Positions 43,353 through 50,756 of a DNA stretch of 64,000 bases are shown one piece after another. The DNA lies in contig JACRMM010000014.1 in the NCBI GenBank assembly GCA_016214985.1, forward strand, positions 265,293-329,292, in the 5' to 3' direction. Both the position numbers and the translations under genes were made by a program. Origin of the DNA: Deltaproteobacteria bacterium. GTDB lineage: Bacteria > Desulfobacterota > Deferrisomatia > Deferrisomatales > JACRMM01. The notes beneath the pieces are model-generated. The model did no database searches and was not told where the DNA came from. It was given only the letters and a program-made list of their open reading frames with translations. How positions within the stretch are numbered: the first letter of the stretch is position 1; each line of letters begins with the position of its first letter.

Positions 43353-44084
43353 TCAGGCGCGGAACTCCGCCTGACCCCGCAGCTCGGCCAGATAGGCCTG
43401 CACGACCTTCCGATCCTCCGGCCGCAGACCGTCGAACGCTACGCTCACCCGGTAGCGGCTCGGCAAGCCGATCCCGCCCAACTCACGGACCAGCTGTCCG
43501 ACCACTCGTCCCTGGATGGAGATGACCGGGTGCCCCCCCAGCTCGAGGAGGATCTCGCGGAGGACGGTCCCTCGGCGCAGCCGCCCCAGCTCCGCACCGT
43601 GCTCGAAGGCGAACCCGCCCTCGCTCACGTTGACCACGGGCGCATCGCAGGCGAAGGGTTTGAGAAACGACAGCGACGCATCCCCCCGGGTCTCGACCCG
43701 GGGCGTCTTGCGCCTCCGCTGCGCGTCGATCCGCTCAGGGTAGTGAAGCTTGAAGGCAGGCAGCTCGTCGACGAAGCGCACCTTGCCCGCAACCGTGGTC
43801 TGCAGCCCGTAGGAAATCCCCTGGAAGAGGGTTTCAATGGCCAGGGTCGCCCCTGGTCGCACCCTCTCGTCTCCGTCGGGCGGAGACAGGGTGTCGATGT
43901 AGAAGGCATCTCGGCCAAGCCCGACCACCGCGCTCGTGTAGCTCTGACCGTCCCGGGTCCGCACCGTGAGCTGGCCGCCGCCCTTCTCCAGGCGGTCCAA
44001 CACCTCGAGCACCTCCGGCGGGGGCAGGGGGACCGGGGACGCCTCCGCCTCCGGGTCGGGGGTTCTCCGTTTTCGGAAGATCAC
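43353..44084 (-). CDS. PilZ domain c-di-GMP-binding protein (YcgR-like)
   Basis: A 243-residue protein from GTG 44084 with GGAGGT upstream. Residues ~25-120 are the N-terminal YcgR-type domain ('VLEVLDRLEKGGGQLTVRTRDGQSYTSAVVGLGRDAFYIDTLSPPDGDERVRPGATLAIETLFQG'). The PilZ domain begins at about 130 with the RxxxR motif ('AQRRRKTPRVETRG') and continues with 'VVNVSEGGFAFEHG', the N-x-S-x-x-G motif. Both c-di-GMP contact motifs are intact. It likely transmits c-di-GMP levels to motility, secretion or surface behaviour. Two GGDEF proteins in this window (34301 and 54928) could supply the ligand. Confidence 0.9.
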   Translation of the reverse strand: MIFRKRRTPDPEAEASPVPLPPPEVLEVLDRLEKGGGQLTVRTRDGQSYTSAVVGLGRDAFYIDTLSPPDGDERVRPGATLAIETLFQGISYGLQTTVAGKVRFVDELPAFKLHYPERIDAQRRRKTPRVETRGDASLSFLKPFACDAPVVNVSEGGFAFEHGAELGRLRRGTVLREILLELGGHPVISIQGRVVGQLVRELGGIGLPSRYRVSVAFDGLRPEDRKVVQAYLAELRGQAEFRA

Positions 44085-44168
44085 GCCACACCTCCGCAGC
44101 TTCCTACGACCCGTGTGCGAGGGTACCAGAAAACGGGTCCCGCGAAAACGACGCGACGACCGGTGCTC

Positions 44169-44197
44169 CTTGAAACCTTGGGGCAGACCGGTACAAT
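44169..44197 (+). promoter_or_regulatory. Promoter of the Lon-like protease, with sigma-32-like -35
   Basis: CTTGAAA at 44169-44175 and TACAAT at 44192-44197 are separated by 16 bases. TTGAAA-N16-TACAAT is a strong sigma-70 promoter; CTTGAAA is also the exact sigma-32 -35 core, though the -10 (CCGGTACAAT) only partly fits sigma-32. Transcription would start about 30 bases before the ATG at 44236. Confidence 0.6.
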
Positions 44198-44235
44198 GGG
44201 CCGCCTTTGTCTCGATGTCTCCAGGAGAAGGCCGG

Positions 44236-46632
44236 ATGCCGACCCGTCTCGAACCGAATCACCTGCGCCGGACAGTAGCCCCCGAGGCGTTTCCCTTCGA
44301 CACCACGGCGGAGCTCCTGCCGGTGAGGAGACCCCTCGGCCAGGAGCGCGCGCTGCGGGCCTTGGACTTCGGGCTCTCGATGAAGAGCCACGGGTACAAC
44401 ATCTTCGTCCTGGGCCCCCCGGGGGCCGGCAAGCACACGACGACGACCTCGGTACTACAGGAGGCAGCCGCTCGAAGGCCTCCACCCGAGGACTGGGTGT
44501 ACCTGTTCAACTTCGAGGACCCCGAGAAGCCCATGGCCGTAGGGCTTCCCGCGGGCCTGGGAGAGACGCTTCGGCGCGACATGGAGGCCCTGGTCCAGAC
44601 TCTGCTCGCCGAGATCCCCAGCGCACTCGCCGGTGGAGCCTACGACCGGGAGAAGGAAGCGATCCTCCACCGAGCCCAGGAGGACAAGACCCATGCGCTG
44701 CGCGACCTCGAGTCGGTCGCCAATGCCCACGGATTCCTGGTGCAGCGAGGCTCAGAGGGACTGGCCCTGATCTACATCCGGGACGGGAACCCGGTGAGCC
44801 AGGAAGACTTCGACAAGCTCTCCCCGGAGGACCAGGAAACCGTCCGTGAGGCGAGGGGGCTCTTGCAGGACAAGCTTCACAACACGATCCAGGCGATCAA
44901 GACCCTCGACCTGGCGGCGCGCCAGTCGCTGAAACGGTTGGAGGAGCAGACGGCCCTGACCGCGGTCGGCCACGAAATCGACGCGCTCAGCGAAAAGTAC
45001 CAGAGCCGCGCCCGCATCGTGGAGTACCTGGACGCGGTTGCCAAAGACGTGATCGCCAACCTGGACGAATTCCGCTCCGGGACCTCCGAGGCCTCTGCCC
45101 TGCCGTTTCCCTTCCGCTCCCCCACCGCGGAGGATCGCGCCCGCAAGTACCGAGTCAACGTCCTCGTCAACAACCGGGATCTTCGGTCGGCGCCGGTCAT
45201 CTTCGAGTCGAATCCCACCTATCACAACCTCATGGGCCGGCTCGAGCACCACGTCCAGTACGGAGGCGCCTTCGTCACCGACTTCACGCTGATCAAGCCG
45301 GGTGCGTTTCACCGCGCAAACGGGGGCTATCTGGTTCTCGATGCGCGCGACGTCCTGGTCAACCCGTTCGCCTACGACGCCCTCAAACGGGTGCTCAAAG
45401 ACCAGGCGATTCGGATCGAGGAGATCGGCGAACAGTTCCGCCTGATTTCCACGGCAACGCTCAAGCCCGAATCCATCCCGGCGGACGTCAAAGTCGTGCT
45501 CCTCGGCACCCCGTGGCTCTATTACGTCCTGCTCCACTACGACGAAGACTTTGCCAAGCTCTTCAAGGTCAAGGGCAACTTTGCCGACGACGTCGTGCTC
45601 GACGACGAGAGTCAGATGAGCTACTCGTTTCTGGTCGCGGCCCAGTGCGCCGAAGAGGGCCTCGCGCCTTTTCACCGCGAGGCCGTGGCGAGGGTGGTCG
45701 AGCACGGACTGCGCCTGGCGGAGCACCAGGATCGGGTGGCAACCCACTTCCTCGAGCTGACCGATCTCGTCCGGGAGGCGCATCTCTGGGCGACCCGGGA
45801 GGGCGCGGGCACCGTGCAGCGCGACCACGTCACGACGGCGATCCGAGAGAAGATACGCCGCAACAACTATCTCGAAGAGATCCTCGGTCGGATGATCACG
45901 GAGGGCTCTCTCCTGATCGACACCGAGGGAAGCGCCGTCGGTCAGGTCAACGGGCTTTCCGTCTTCGATCTGGGTGACTACACCTTCGGCAAGCCCTCCC
46001 GCGTGACCGCCAAGGTGTTCCTGGGGAAAGAGGGCGTCGTCAACATCGAGCGGGAGGCCGAGCTCGGAGGCCACATCCACAACAAGGGGATGCTCATTCT
46101 CCAGGGCTACTTCGGCCACCGGTACGCCCAGAAGTTCCCCGTATCCTTCGCCGCGAGCCTGTGCTTCGAACAATCGTACGGAGAGGTCGACGGCGACAGT
46201 GCCTCCTCCACCGAGCTTTTCGCTCTCGTCTCTGCGCTGGCCGATGCCCCGCTGCGCCAGGACTTGGCGGTGACCGGATCGGTGAACCAGATGGGGCAGA
46301 TCCAGGCGGTGGGAGGGATCAACGCGAAGGTCGAAGGCTTCTTCCGAACGTGCAAGGCCAAGGGCCTCACGGGAACCCAGGGGGTCATCCTCCCCCAGGC
46401 CAACGTGCGCCACCTCATGCTCGACGAGGACGTGGTCGAGGCCGCGGAGCAGGGCCGGTTCCACATCTACCCGATCTCGACCGTGGACGAGGGTCTGGAG
46501 CTCCTGACCGGGCTTCCGCCCGGGGAGCCGAACGCCTACGGCGATTATCCGGAGGGCACGATCAACGCCAAGGTGTCCCGACGCCTCGAGCGCCTGGCGA
46601 GGCAGTGGAAGAAGCTCCACAACGAGGACTGA
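44236..46632 (+). CDS. Lon-like ATP-dependent protease (AAA_32/Lon_C, S16 family)
   Basis: A 798-residue protease; ATG 44236 with AGGAG eight bases upstream. N-terminal P-loop 'FVLGPPGAGKHTTTTSVL' (about residue 60), a long coiled-coil insertion (about 135-300), the second half of the AAA fold ('GAFHRANGGYLVLDARDVLVNPFAYDALKRVL', 'VKVVLLGTPWLYYVLLHYDEDF'), and the C-terminal Lon protease domain with the catalytic Ser in 'EVDGDSASSTELFALVSALAD' and Lys in 'GGINAKVEGFFRTCKA'. The dyad is intact. Cytoplasmic, ATP-driven, probably quality control; distinct from LonA. A heat-shock-like promoter lies upstream. Confidence 0.93.
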   Translation: MPTRLEPNHLRRTVAPEAFPFDTTAELLPVRRPLGQERALRALDFGLSMKSHGYNIFVLGPPGAGKHTTTTSVLQEAAARRPPPEDWVYLFNFEDPEKPMAVGLPAGLGETLRRDMEALVQTLLAEIPSALAGGAYDREKEAILHRAQEDKTHALRDLESVANAHGFLVQRGSEGLALIYIRDGNPVSQEDFDKLSPEDQETVREARGLLQDKLHNTIQAIKTLDLAARQSLKRLEEQTALTAVGHEIDALSEKYQSRARIVEYLDAVAKDVIANLDEFRSGTSEASALPFPFRSPTAEDRARKYRVNVLVNNRDLRSAPVIFESNPTYHNLMGRLEHHVQYGGAFVTDFTLIKPGAFHRANGGYLVLDARDVLVNPFAYDALKRVLKDQAIRIEEIGEQFRLISTATLKPESIPADVKVVLLGTPWLYYVLLHYDEDFAKLFKVKGNFADDVVLDDESQMSYSFLVAAQCAEEGLAPFHREAVARVVEHGLRLAEHQDRVATHFLELTDLVREAHLWATREGAGTVQRDHVTTAIREKIRRNNYLEEILGRMITEGSLLIDTEGSAVGQVNGLSVFDLGDYTFGKPSRVTAKVFLGKEGVVNIEREAELGGHIHNKGMLILQGYFGHRYAQKFPVSFAASLCFEQSYGEVDGDSASSTELFALVSALADAPLRQDLAVTGSVNQMGQIQAVGGINAKVEGFFRTCKAKGLTGTQGVILPQANVRHLMLDEDVVEAAEQGRFHIYPISTVDEGLELLTGLPPGEPNAYGDYPEGTINAKVSRRLERLARQWKKLHNED

Positions 46633-46647
46633 GGAGGACCCGAGCCC

Positions 46648-46920
46648 ATGAACCGAACGTGGTACCACGTACTCTTCGTCGCCGTGGTGGCGGCGGTGAT
46701 CCTCGTGCTGTGGAAGGCTCCGCCGGTGACCACCCCCCGGCTGCCCAGGGACGCGGACCACGCCGACCGCCGGCAGTACGAGCGGTGCCCCTCGTGCCAC
46801 GGGGCCGGTTCCGAGAAACCCATGCCGAAGGGGGGAACCCACGCCCACTTCGTCGAGGGCGGCGGCGTGCGCGGCGATTACGTCAAGTGTTACCTGTGTC
46901 ACCGGACTCGGGACAACTAG
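46648..46920 (+). CDS. Small membrane-anchored dihaem c-type cytochrome
   Basis: A 90-residue protein, AGGAGG about 13 bases before ATG 46648. One N-terminal membrane helix (residues 7-24), then a periplasmic domain with two CxxCH motifs, CPSCH (about residue 47) and CYLCH (about residue 81), and a His between ('THAHFVEGG') that could be an axial ligand. So a small dihaem electron carrier anchored in the inner membrane. The stop at 46918-46920 overlaps the stop of the convergent truD gene. It follows the Lon-like gene by 15 bases and may be co-transcribed with it, an odd pairing. Confidence 0.8.
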   Translation: MNRTWYHVLFVAVVAAVILVLWKAPPVTTPRLPRDADHADRRQYERCPSCHGAGSEKPMPKGGTHAHFVEGGGVRGDYVKCYLCHRTRDN

Positions 46921-47960
46921 ACCCGGGGCGCATCCCCTCCCACCACTTCGCGGACGACCGAGGTCGCGAACGCACCGGCAGGAAGCGAGAACGAGAGCCA
47001 TACGCCGTCCCCTTCCTCGTCGGCCGACCAAGATCCGAGTCGGACGCGCAGCGGTCGCCGGCTGCCGTTCTCTCGTCGGAAGAGGTCGGCCGAAAGGCCG
47101 AGAGCATCGAGCACCCCACCCTCGAGCTCCGCCACGGTCCCCTGCGGCGAGGGTGCGCGGCTCCCGGGCAGCGACCCGGTCGGGGTCACTTCGAAGGCCG
47201 CGGCCCGAGCGCCGTCGACCACCGGATCCTCGCAGACGAACAGCCCTCCCGAGTCCTCCCGGCGCAGAACGTCCCCCGGTAGAGCGCGGTTCCAGGTTCC
47301 CCCCTCCACGCGCCGGGCCAGAATCTCGTTGAACACGAGGGACTGCGTCGCCGACACGAGCAGGTCGCGCTTCCAGCGGCCCGCCCGCTGGGTCCCCTGC
47401 AGCAGCCGCACGCCTGCGGCCGCGTTGTCGCCGCGCCCCCCGAATCGCTGGGGGCCCACGTAGTTGGGCGCCCCGACCGAGGCGAGCGTCTCGAGGACGG
47501 TCCGTGCGGACGCGACATCCGCTCCGGCGAGCCGCAGGCGAAAGTGGTTGCCGACCAGGTGACCGAGCCGCAGTTTGTTTCGATGACGGGTTGCGGACAG
47601 CACCCGGCAACCCTCGGCCTCAAAAGCCGAGCGCGCCGTCTCCTCCTTGATCCCGGTCACCGTGAACGACTGCACCGCGACGGACGCCTTGTCTTTCATG
47701 CCCGCGTACCCGATGGCCGCGGGGGACAGGTCCAGTCGCGCCGCGACACCGGCGGCCACGTCCCGGGTCGTTACTCCCCTCTTCTCCACGACCAGGGCGG
47801 CGTGCTCCCCCTCCCCGAGAAACGGGTAGAGAGGGATTTCCGCCACGTGGAAGGCCTCCACTTCTGAGGACCAAGTCCCCCCGGCACCCGTGGTCGTCGT
47901 GATGCGTGGATACGCAAAGTCGCGATAGGGAGTTCTCGTCACGTCACAGCGGTTCGTCAT
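46917..47960 (-). CDS. truD: tRNA pseudouridine(13) synthase TruD
   Basis: A 347-residue protein; ATG 47960. Hallmarks of TruD: 'VEAFHVAEIPLYPFLGEGEHAALVVEKRGVTTRDVA', 'AIGYAGMKDKASVAVQSFTV' with the catalytic Asp, 'GHLVGNHFRLRLAG', 'GAPNYVGPQRFGGRGDNAA' and a C-terminal 'SLPAGAFATSVVREVVGG'. It makes pseudouridine 13 in tRNA-Glu. The insertion domain of TruD is present in reduced form. Its 3' end overlaps the dihaem gene stop by four bases in convergent orientation (46917-46920); upstream it diverges from the NarL-type regulator. Confidence 0.93.
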   Translation of the reverse strand: MTNRCDVTRTPYRDFAYPRITTTTGAGGTWSSEVEAFHVAEIPLYPFLGEGEHAALVVEKRGVTTRDVAAGVAARLDLSPAAIGYAGMKDKASVAVQSFTVTGIKEETARSAFEAEGCRVLSATRHRNKLRLGHLVGNHFRLRLAGADVASARTVLETLASVGAPNYVGPQRFGGRGDNAAAGVRLLQGTQRAGRWKRDLLVSATQSLVFNEILARRVEGGTWNRALPGDVLRREDSGGLFVCEDPVVDGARAAAFEVTPTGSLPGSRAPSPQGTVAELEGGVLDALGLSADLFRRENGSRRPLRVRLGSWSADEEGDGVWLSFSLPAGAFATSVVREVVGGDAPRV

Positions 47961-48133
47961 GGTATCCTCGGGCCCGAAGCGCGGCCGCGTCAACGCCTCG
48001 GCAAGCTGCATGCCAATTGGACGCCGATTGGTGCAGGAAAGGCGGGACGGCCGGATTGATTACGATTTTGAGCTATGTTACCGTACGGCCGCGACGTTCG
48101 GAAACCCCATGCGAACGTCACACGGGAGACTCC

Positions 48134-48766
48134 ATGGCCATTCGCGTCCTGATCGCCGAAGACCAGCGCCTCCTGCGACAGTGTTTCCAGGAAGTGCTCG
48201 ACCTGGACTCCGAGATCGAGGTCGTCGCCGCGGCGGCCGACGGTCAGGAGGCGGTTCTGCTCGCCGAGAAACACGCCCCGGACATCGTCCTCATGGACGT
48301 GTCCATGCCCCACCTCGACGGCGTGGCAGCCACGAACCTGATTCACGAACGGGCACCGTCGGCCAAGGTCCTGATCCTGTCCTTGCACGATGCCCCGGAG
48401 CAGGTGGGAAAGGCCGTCAAGGCGGGCATCTCGGGCTACGTCTCGAAGGACGTCGACTTGGACGAACTCGTCCGGATCATCAAGGCCGTCCACCGGGGCG
48501 AGCCGGTCCACTCCCCCTTTCTCGCCGACCAGCGGCTCTTTGAGACGCACGACATGAGCCGCTACGCCCTGACGCTTCGGGAGGTCCAGGTGCTCCGGCT
48601 GCTCGTGTTGGGGAACAACAACGCCGAGATTGCCGAGAAGCTCTGTGTGTCCGAGCAGACGGTGAAGAAGGAGCTCGTGGGTCTGTTCGAGAAGCTCGGC
48701 GTGAAGAACCGCACCCAGGCGGCGGTCAAAGGCTTTCAGCTCGGCCTGGCCCCGGAGGCCGCCTGA
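48134..48766 (+). CDS. NarL/FixJ-type response regulator
   Basis: A 210-residue regulator; ATG 48134. Receiver domain: 'RVLIAEDQRLLRQCFQEVL', phospho-acceptor Asp in 'PDIVLMDVSMPHLDG' (about 56), Ser in 'ILSLHDAPE', Lys in 'GYVSKDVDLDELVRIIKAV'. Linker, then a LuxR-type HTH near residue 147: 'LTLREVQVLRLLVLGNNNAEIAEKLCVSEQTVKKELVGLFEKLGVKNRTQAA'. It binds DNA after phosphorylation; targets unknown. No histidine kinase is adjacent, so the cognate kinase is elsewhere or is one of the orphan kinases in this window. Divergent from truD (173-base gap). Confidence 0.93.
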   Translation: MAIRVLIAEDQRLLRQCFQEVLDLDSEIEVVAAAADGQEAVLLAEKHAPDIVLMDVSMPHLDGVAATNLIHERAPSAKVLILSLHDAPEQVGKAVKAGISGYVSKDVDLDELVRIIKAVHRGEPVHSPFLADQRLFETHDMSRYALTLREVQVLRLLVLGNNNAEIAEKLCVSEQTVKKELVGLFEKLGVKNRTQAAVKGFQLGLAPEAA

Positions 48767-48848
48767 AGCCGGTCCCCGCAGGCACCAGGGCCCCTCGCCG
48801 CTGCGGAGCTCGCGCCGGTGGCGTGGTCGCACCCGGTCCAGCCTGCCG

Positions 48849-49406
48849 ATGATCGTCGCCGTAGCGGGGAGCGGTCGCGGGGACGGAAATTCAGCCCGCC
48901 TGCTCGAACGGGCGCTCGAAGCCGCCCGGGGATCAGCCGCACGAGAGGTCCGGTACCACCGGCTCTCCGAGGCGGTCTTTCGGGGCTGCGTGGGCTGCGG
49001 GGCGTGCCGCGCACCGGACGGGCCGGAGGGCTGCGCCCTGGCGGACGATCTGACGCCCATCCTGGCCGACACGGCGACCGCCTCCGCGCTCCTCCTCGCT
49101 GCCCCCATCTACTACGGGTACCCGAGCGGTCTGTTCAAGGCGTACCTGGACCGATGGTACTCGTTTCGAGGCCCGGGCCGGAAACTGCGCGTACCCGCGG
49201 ACCGGCCCGCGCTGCTGATCCTGACCCAGGGGCACACCGATCCCAACGCCTACCCGTGGACCGTGCAGAGTTTGGAAAAGGTCCTCGCGGCCTACGCCCT
49301 GCGCCCATCCCTCCTCATCGGCGCCGGTCTGGAAGAGGCCGGTGCCGTGGACCTCCGTCGGGACTTGCTGGACGAGGCCTCGAGGCGGGGGGCCGCGCTC
49401 GTCTGA
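48849..49406 (+). CDS. NADPH-dependent FMN reductase / flavodoxin family protein
   Basis: A 185-residue protein; ATG 48849. The FMN-binding fold starts 'IVAVAGSGRGDGNSARLLERALEAARG' and has 'LLAAPIYYGYPSGLFKAYLDRWYSF'. Between them is a Cys-rich loop 'FRGCVGCGACRAPDGPEGCALADD', typical of the iron-sulfur flavoprotein-like subgroup of anaerobes; the spacing C-x2-C-x2-C-x8-C could hold an Fe-S centre or be redox active. It transfers electrons from NAD(P)H or ferredoxin to an unknown acceptor. It is 82 bases downstream of the NarL regulator. Confidence 0.88.
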   Translation: MIVAVAGSGRGDGNSARLLERALEAARGSAAREVRYHRLSEAVFRGCVGCGACRAPDGPEGCALADDLTPILADTATASALLLAAPIYYGYPSGLFKAYLDRWYSFRGPGRKLRVPADRPALLILTQGHTDPNAYPWTVQSLEKVLAAYALRPSLLIGAGLEEAGAVDLRRDLLDEASRRGAALV

Positions 49407-49514
49407 GCCGGCCGACCGCGTGGCGCCTGTCCCGGGCCCAATGTCTCCCGCAACGATCGCCCCGTCGGCGCCGTTGGAGCGCCTGACGATCTAACCCTCG
49501 AAGCGGGTCACGCC

Positions 49515-50747
49515 ATGGAATTCAGCCTGGATCAGTTCTACCGGCTCAATCGGCGCATCCTGATCTGGGCCGCTCTCTTCTTCCTGATCTGGTTGCTCCA
49601 GGACTTCTTCGCTCTGATCTTCATGGTGTTCGTTCTCACCTTCATCGCCGCTCTGTTCTCCCGGCTTGGCCGGCGCTACCTGCACCTTCCCAACCGAGCG
49701 GCCATCATTCTGGTCTATGCCGGATTCTTGCTCGCTCTCTTCCTGTTCGTCCGCTTCGTAGCACCACAGGTGATCCGAGAGGCGGACACTCTGCTCGGCA
49801 ACCTCCAACAGATCGAGGTCACCCTGCTCCAGCAGAAGAGTGACCTCGTTCGCAGGTACCCCTCGCTGAACCCGATCCTGATGGGATACGTCCGCAGCAA
49901 CATCCCCGAGAAGCAACTCTCCGAGCATGCGGCGGCCCGAAGCGAGGTGCACCGAGCCTCGGCGGGGCAGGAGCCCGGGTCCTCCGTCTCGGACGACGAT
50001 GCCCTGATCGTCCTGTTCATCCGGCATCAGTTCGGACGGATCCGAGACACCGCGCCCTCCGTCCTGAAGCAGCTGTGGAAGGCCTCGGCGACCATGCTTC
50101 TCGCCCTGCTGTTCAGCTTTCTGATCTCCCTGGACACCGAGCGGCTCCGGCAGGAGGTGGAGAGCCTCCAGGTCTCTCGGCTCCACGACTTCTACGAACA
50201 GACCGCGCAGCCGGTCGTGCGCTTCGGCTACGTGGTCGGACAGGCGCTCCAGGCGCAGGCTCTCATCGCCTTCACGAACACGGTGCTCACTCTCGTGGGC
50301 CTCCTGGTGCTCGGCATCCCGAACGTGGCGGTCCTGTCGTTGATCGTGTTCCTGTGCAGCTTCGTCCCTGTTCTCGGCGTGTTCCTCTCGACGACGCCGA
50401 TCGTCCTGGTGGCGCTCAACGCGGCCGGTCTGGGCAGGGCCCTCTCCGTGGTCGGGCTCGTCGTCGGCATCCACCTGGTCGAGGCCTATGTGCTCAACCC
50501 GCTGATCTACGGTCGCCAGCTAAAGCTCAACCCCGTGCTCATCGTGATCATCCTGTTCATCGGGCATCATGCCTTCGGCCTGTGGGGCATGCTTCTGGGG
50601 GTTCCCGTGGCCCACTATCTGATCCACGACGTCCTCGGCGTCCCCCTCTGGGACCGCAGGCGGTTGGCCGCAGCCGGCGGGCTCTCCGGACCAGAGGTAG
50701 CGGTCTCGCCACAAGGCGCAACGGAAGAGAGACCCCCCTCTCGCTGA
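49515..50747 (+). CDS. AI-2E family transporter (PF01594-type permease)
   Basis: A 410-residue membrane protein; ATG 49515. Paired helices near the N-terminus ('ILIWAALFFLIWLLQDFFALIFMVFVLTFIAALFSRL', 'AAIILVYAGFLLALFLFV'), a long soluble loop (about 95-190, with coiled coil and an insertion 'HAAARSEVHRASAGQEPGSS'), then further helices with 'LQAQALIAFTNTVLTLVGLLVLGIPNVAVLSLIVFLCSFVPVLGVFLSTTPIVL', and 'EAYVLNPLIYGRQLKLNPVLIVIILFIGHHAFGLWGMLLGVPVAHYLIHDVLGVP', the family signature. Some members export AI-2, others are Na+/H+ antiporters; the substrate here is unknown. It converges with the haem kinase gene. Confidence 0.9.
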   Translation: MEFSLDQFYRLNRRILIWAALFFLIWLLQDFFALIFMVFVLTFIAALFSRLGRRYLHLPNRAAIILVYAGFLLALFLFVRFVAPQVIREADTLLGNLQQIEVTLLQQKSDLVRRYPSLNPILMGYVRSNIPEKQLSEHAAARSEVHRASAGQEPGSSVSDDDALIVLFIRHQFGRIRDTAPSVLKQLWKASATMLLALLFSFLISLDTERLRQEVESLQVSRLHDFYEQTAQPVVRFGYVVGQALQAQALIAFTNTVLTLVGLLVLGIPNVAVLSLIVFLCSFVPVLGVFLSTTPIVLVALNAAGLGRALSVVGLVVGIHLVEAYVLNPLIYGRQLKLNPVLIVIILFIGHHAFGLWGMLLGVPVAHYLIHDVLGVPLWDRRRLAAAGGLSGPEVAVSPQGATEERPPSR

Positions 50748-50756
50748 CTCGCGGCG

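Noticed and set aside
44752-47610. A 952-codon open frame opposite the Lon-like protease gene
   Set aside because: It is antisense to a clearly conserved protease, reads low-complexity Arg/Gly/Leu-rich sequence and matches no family; long antisense frames are expected at this G+C content.
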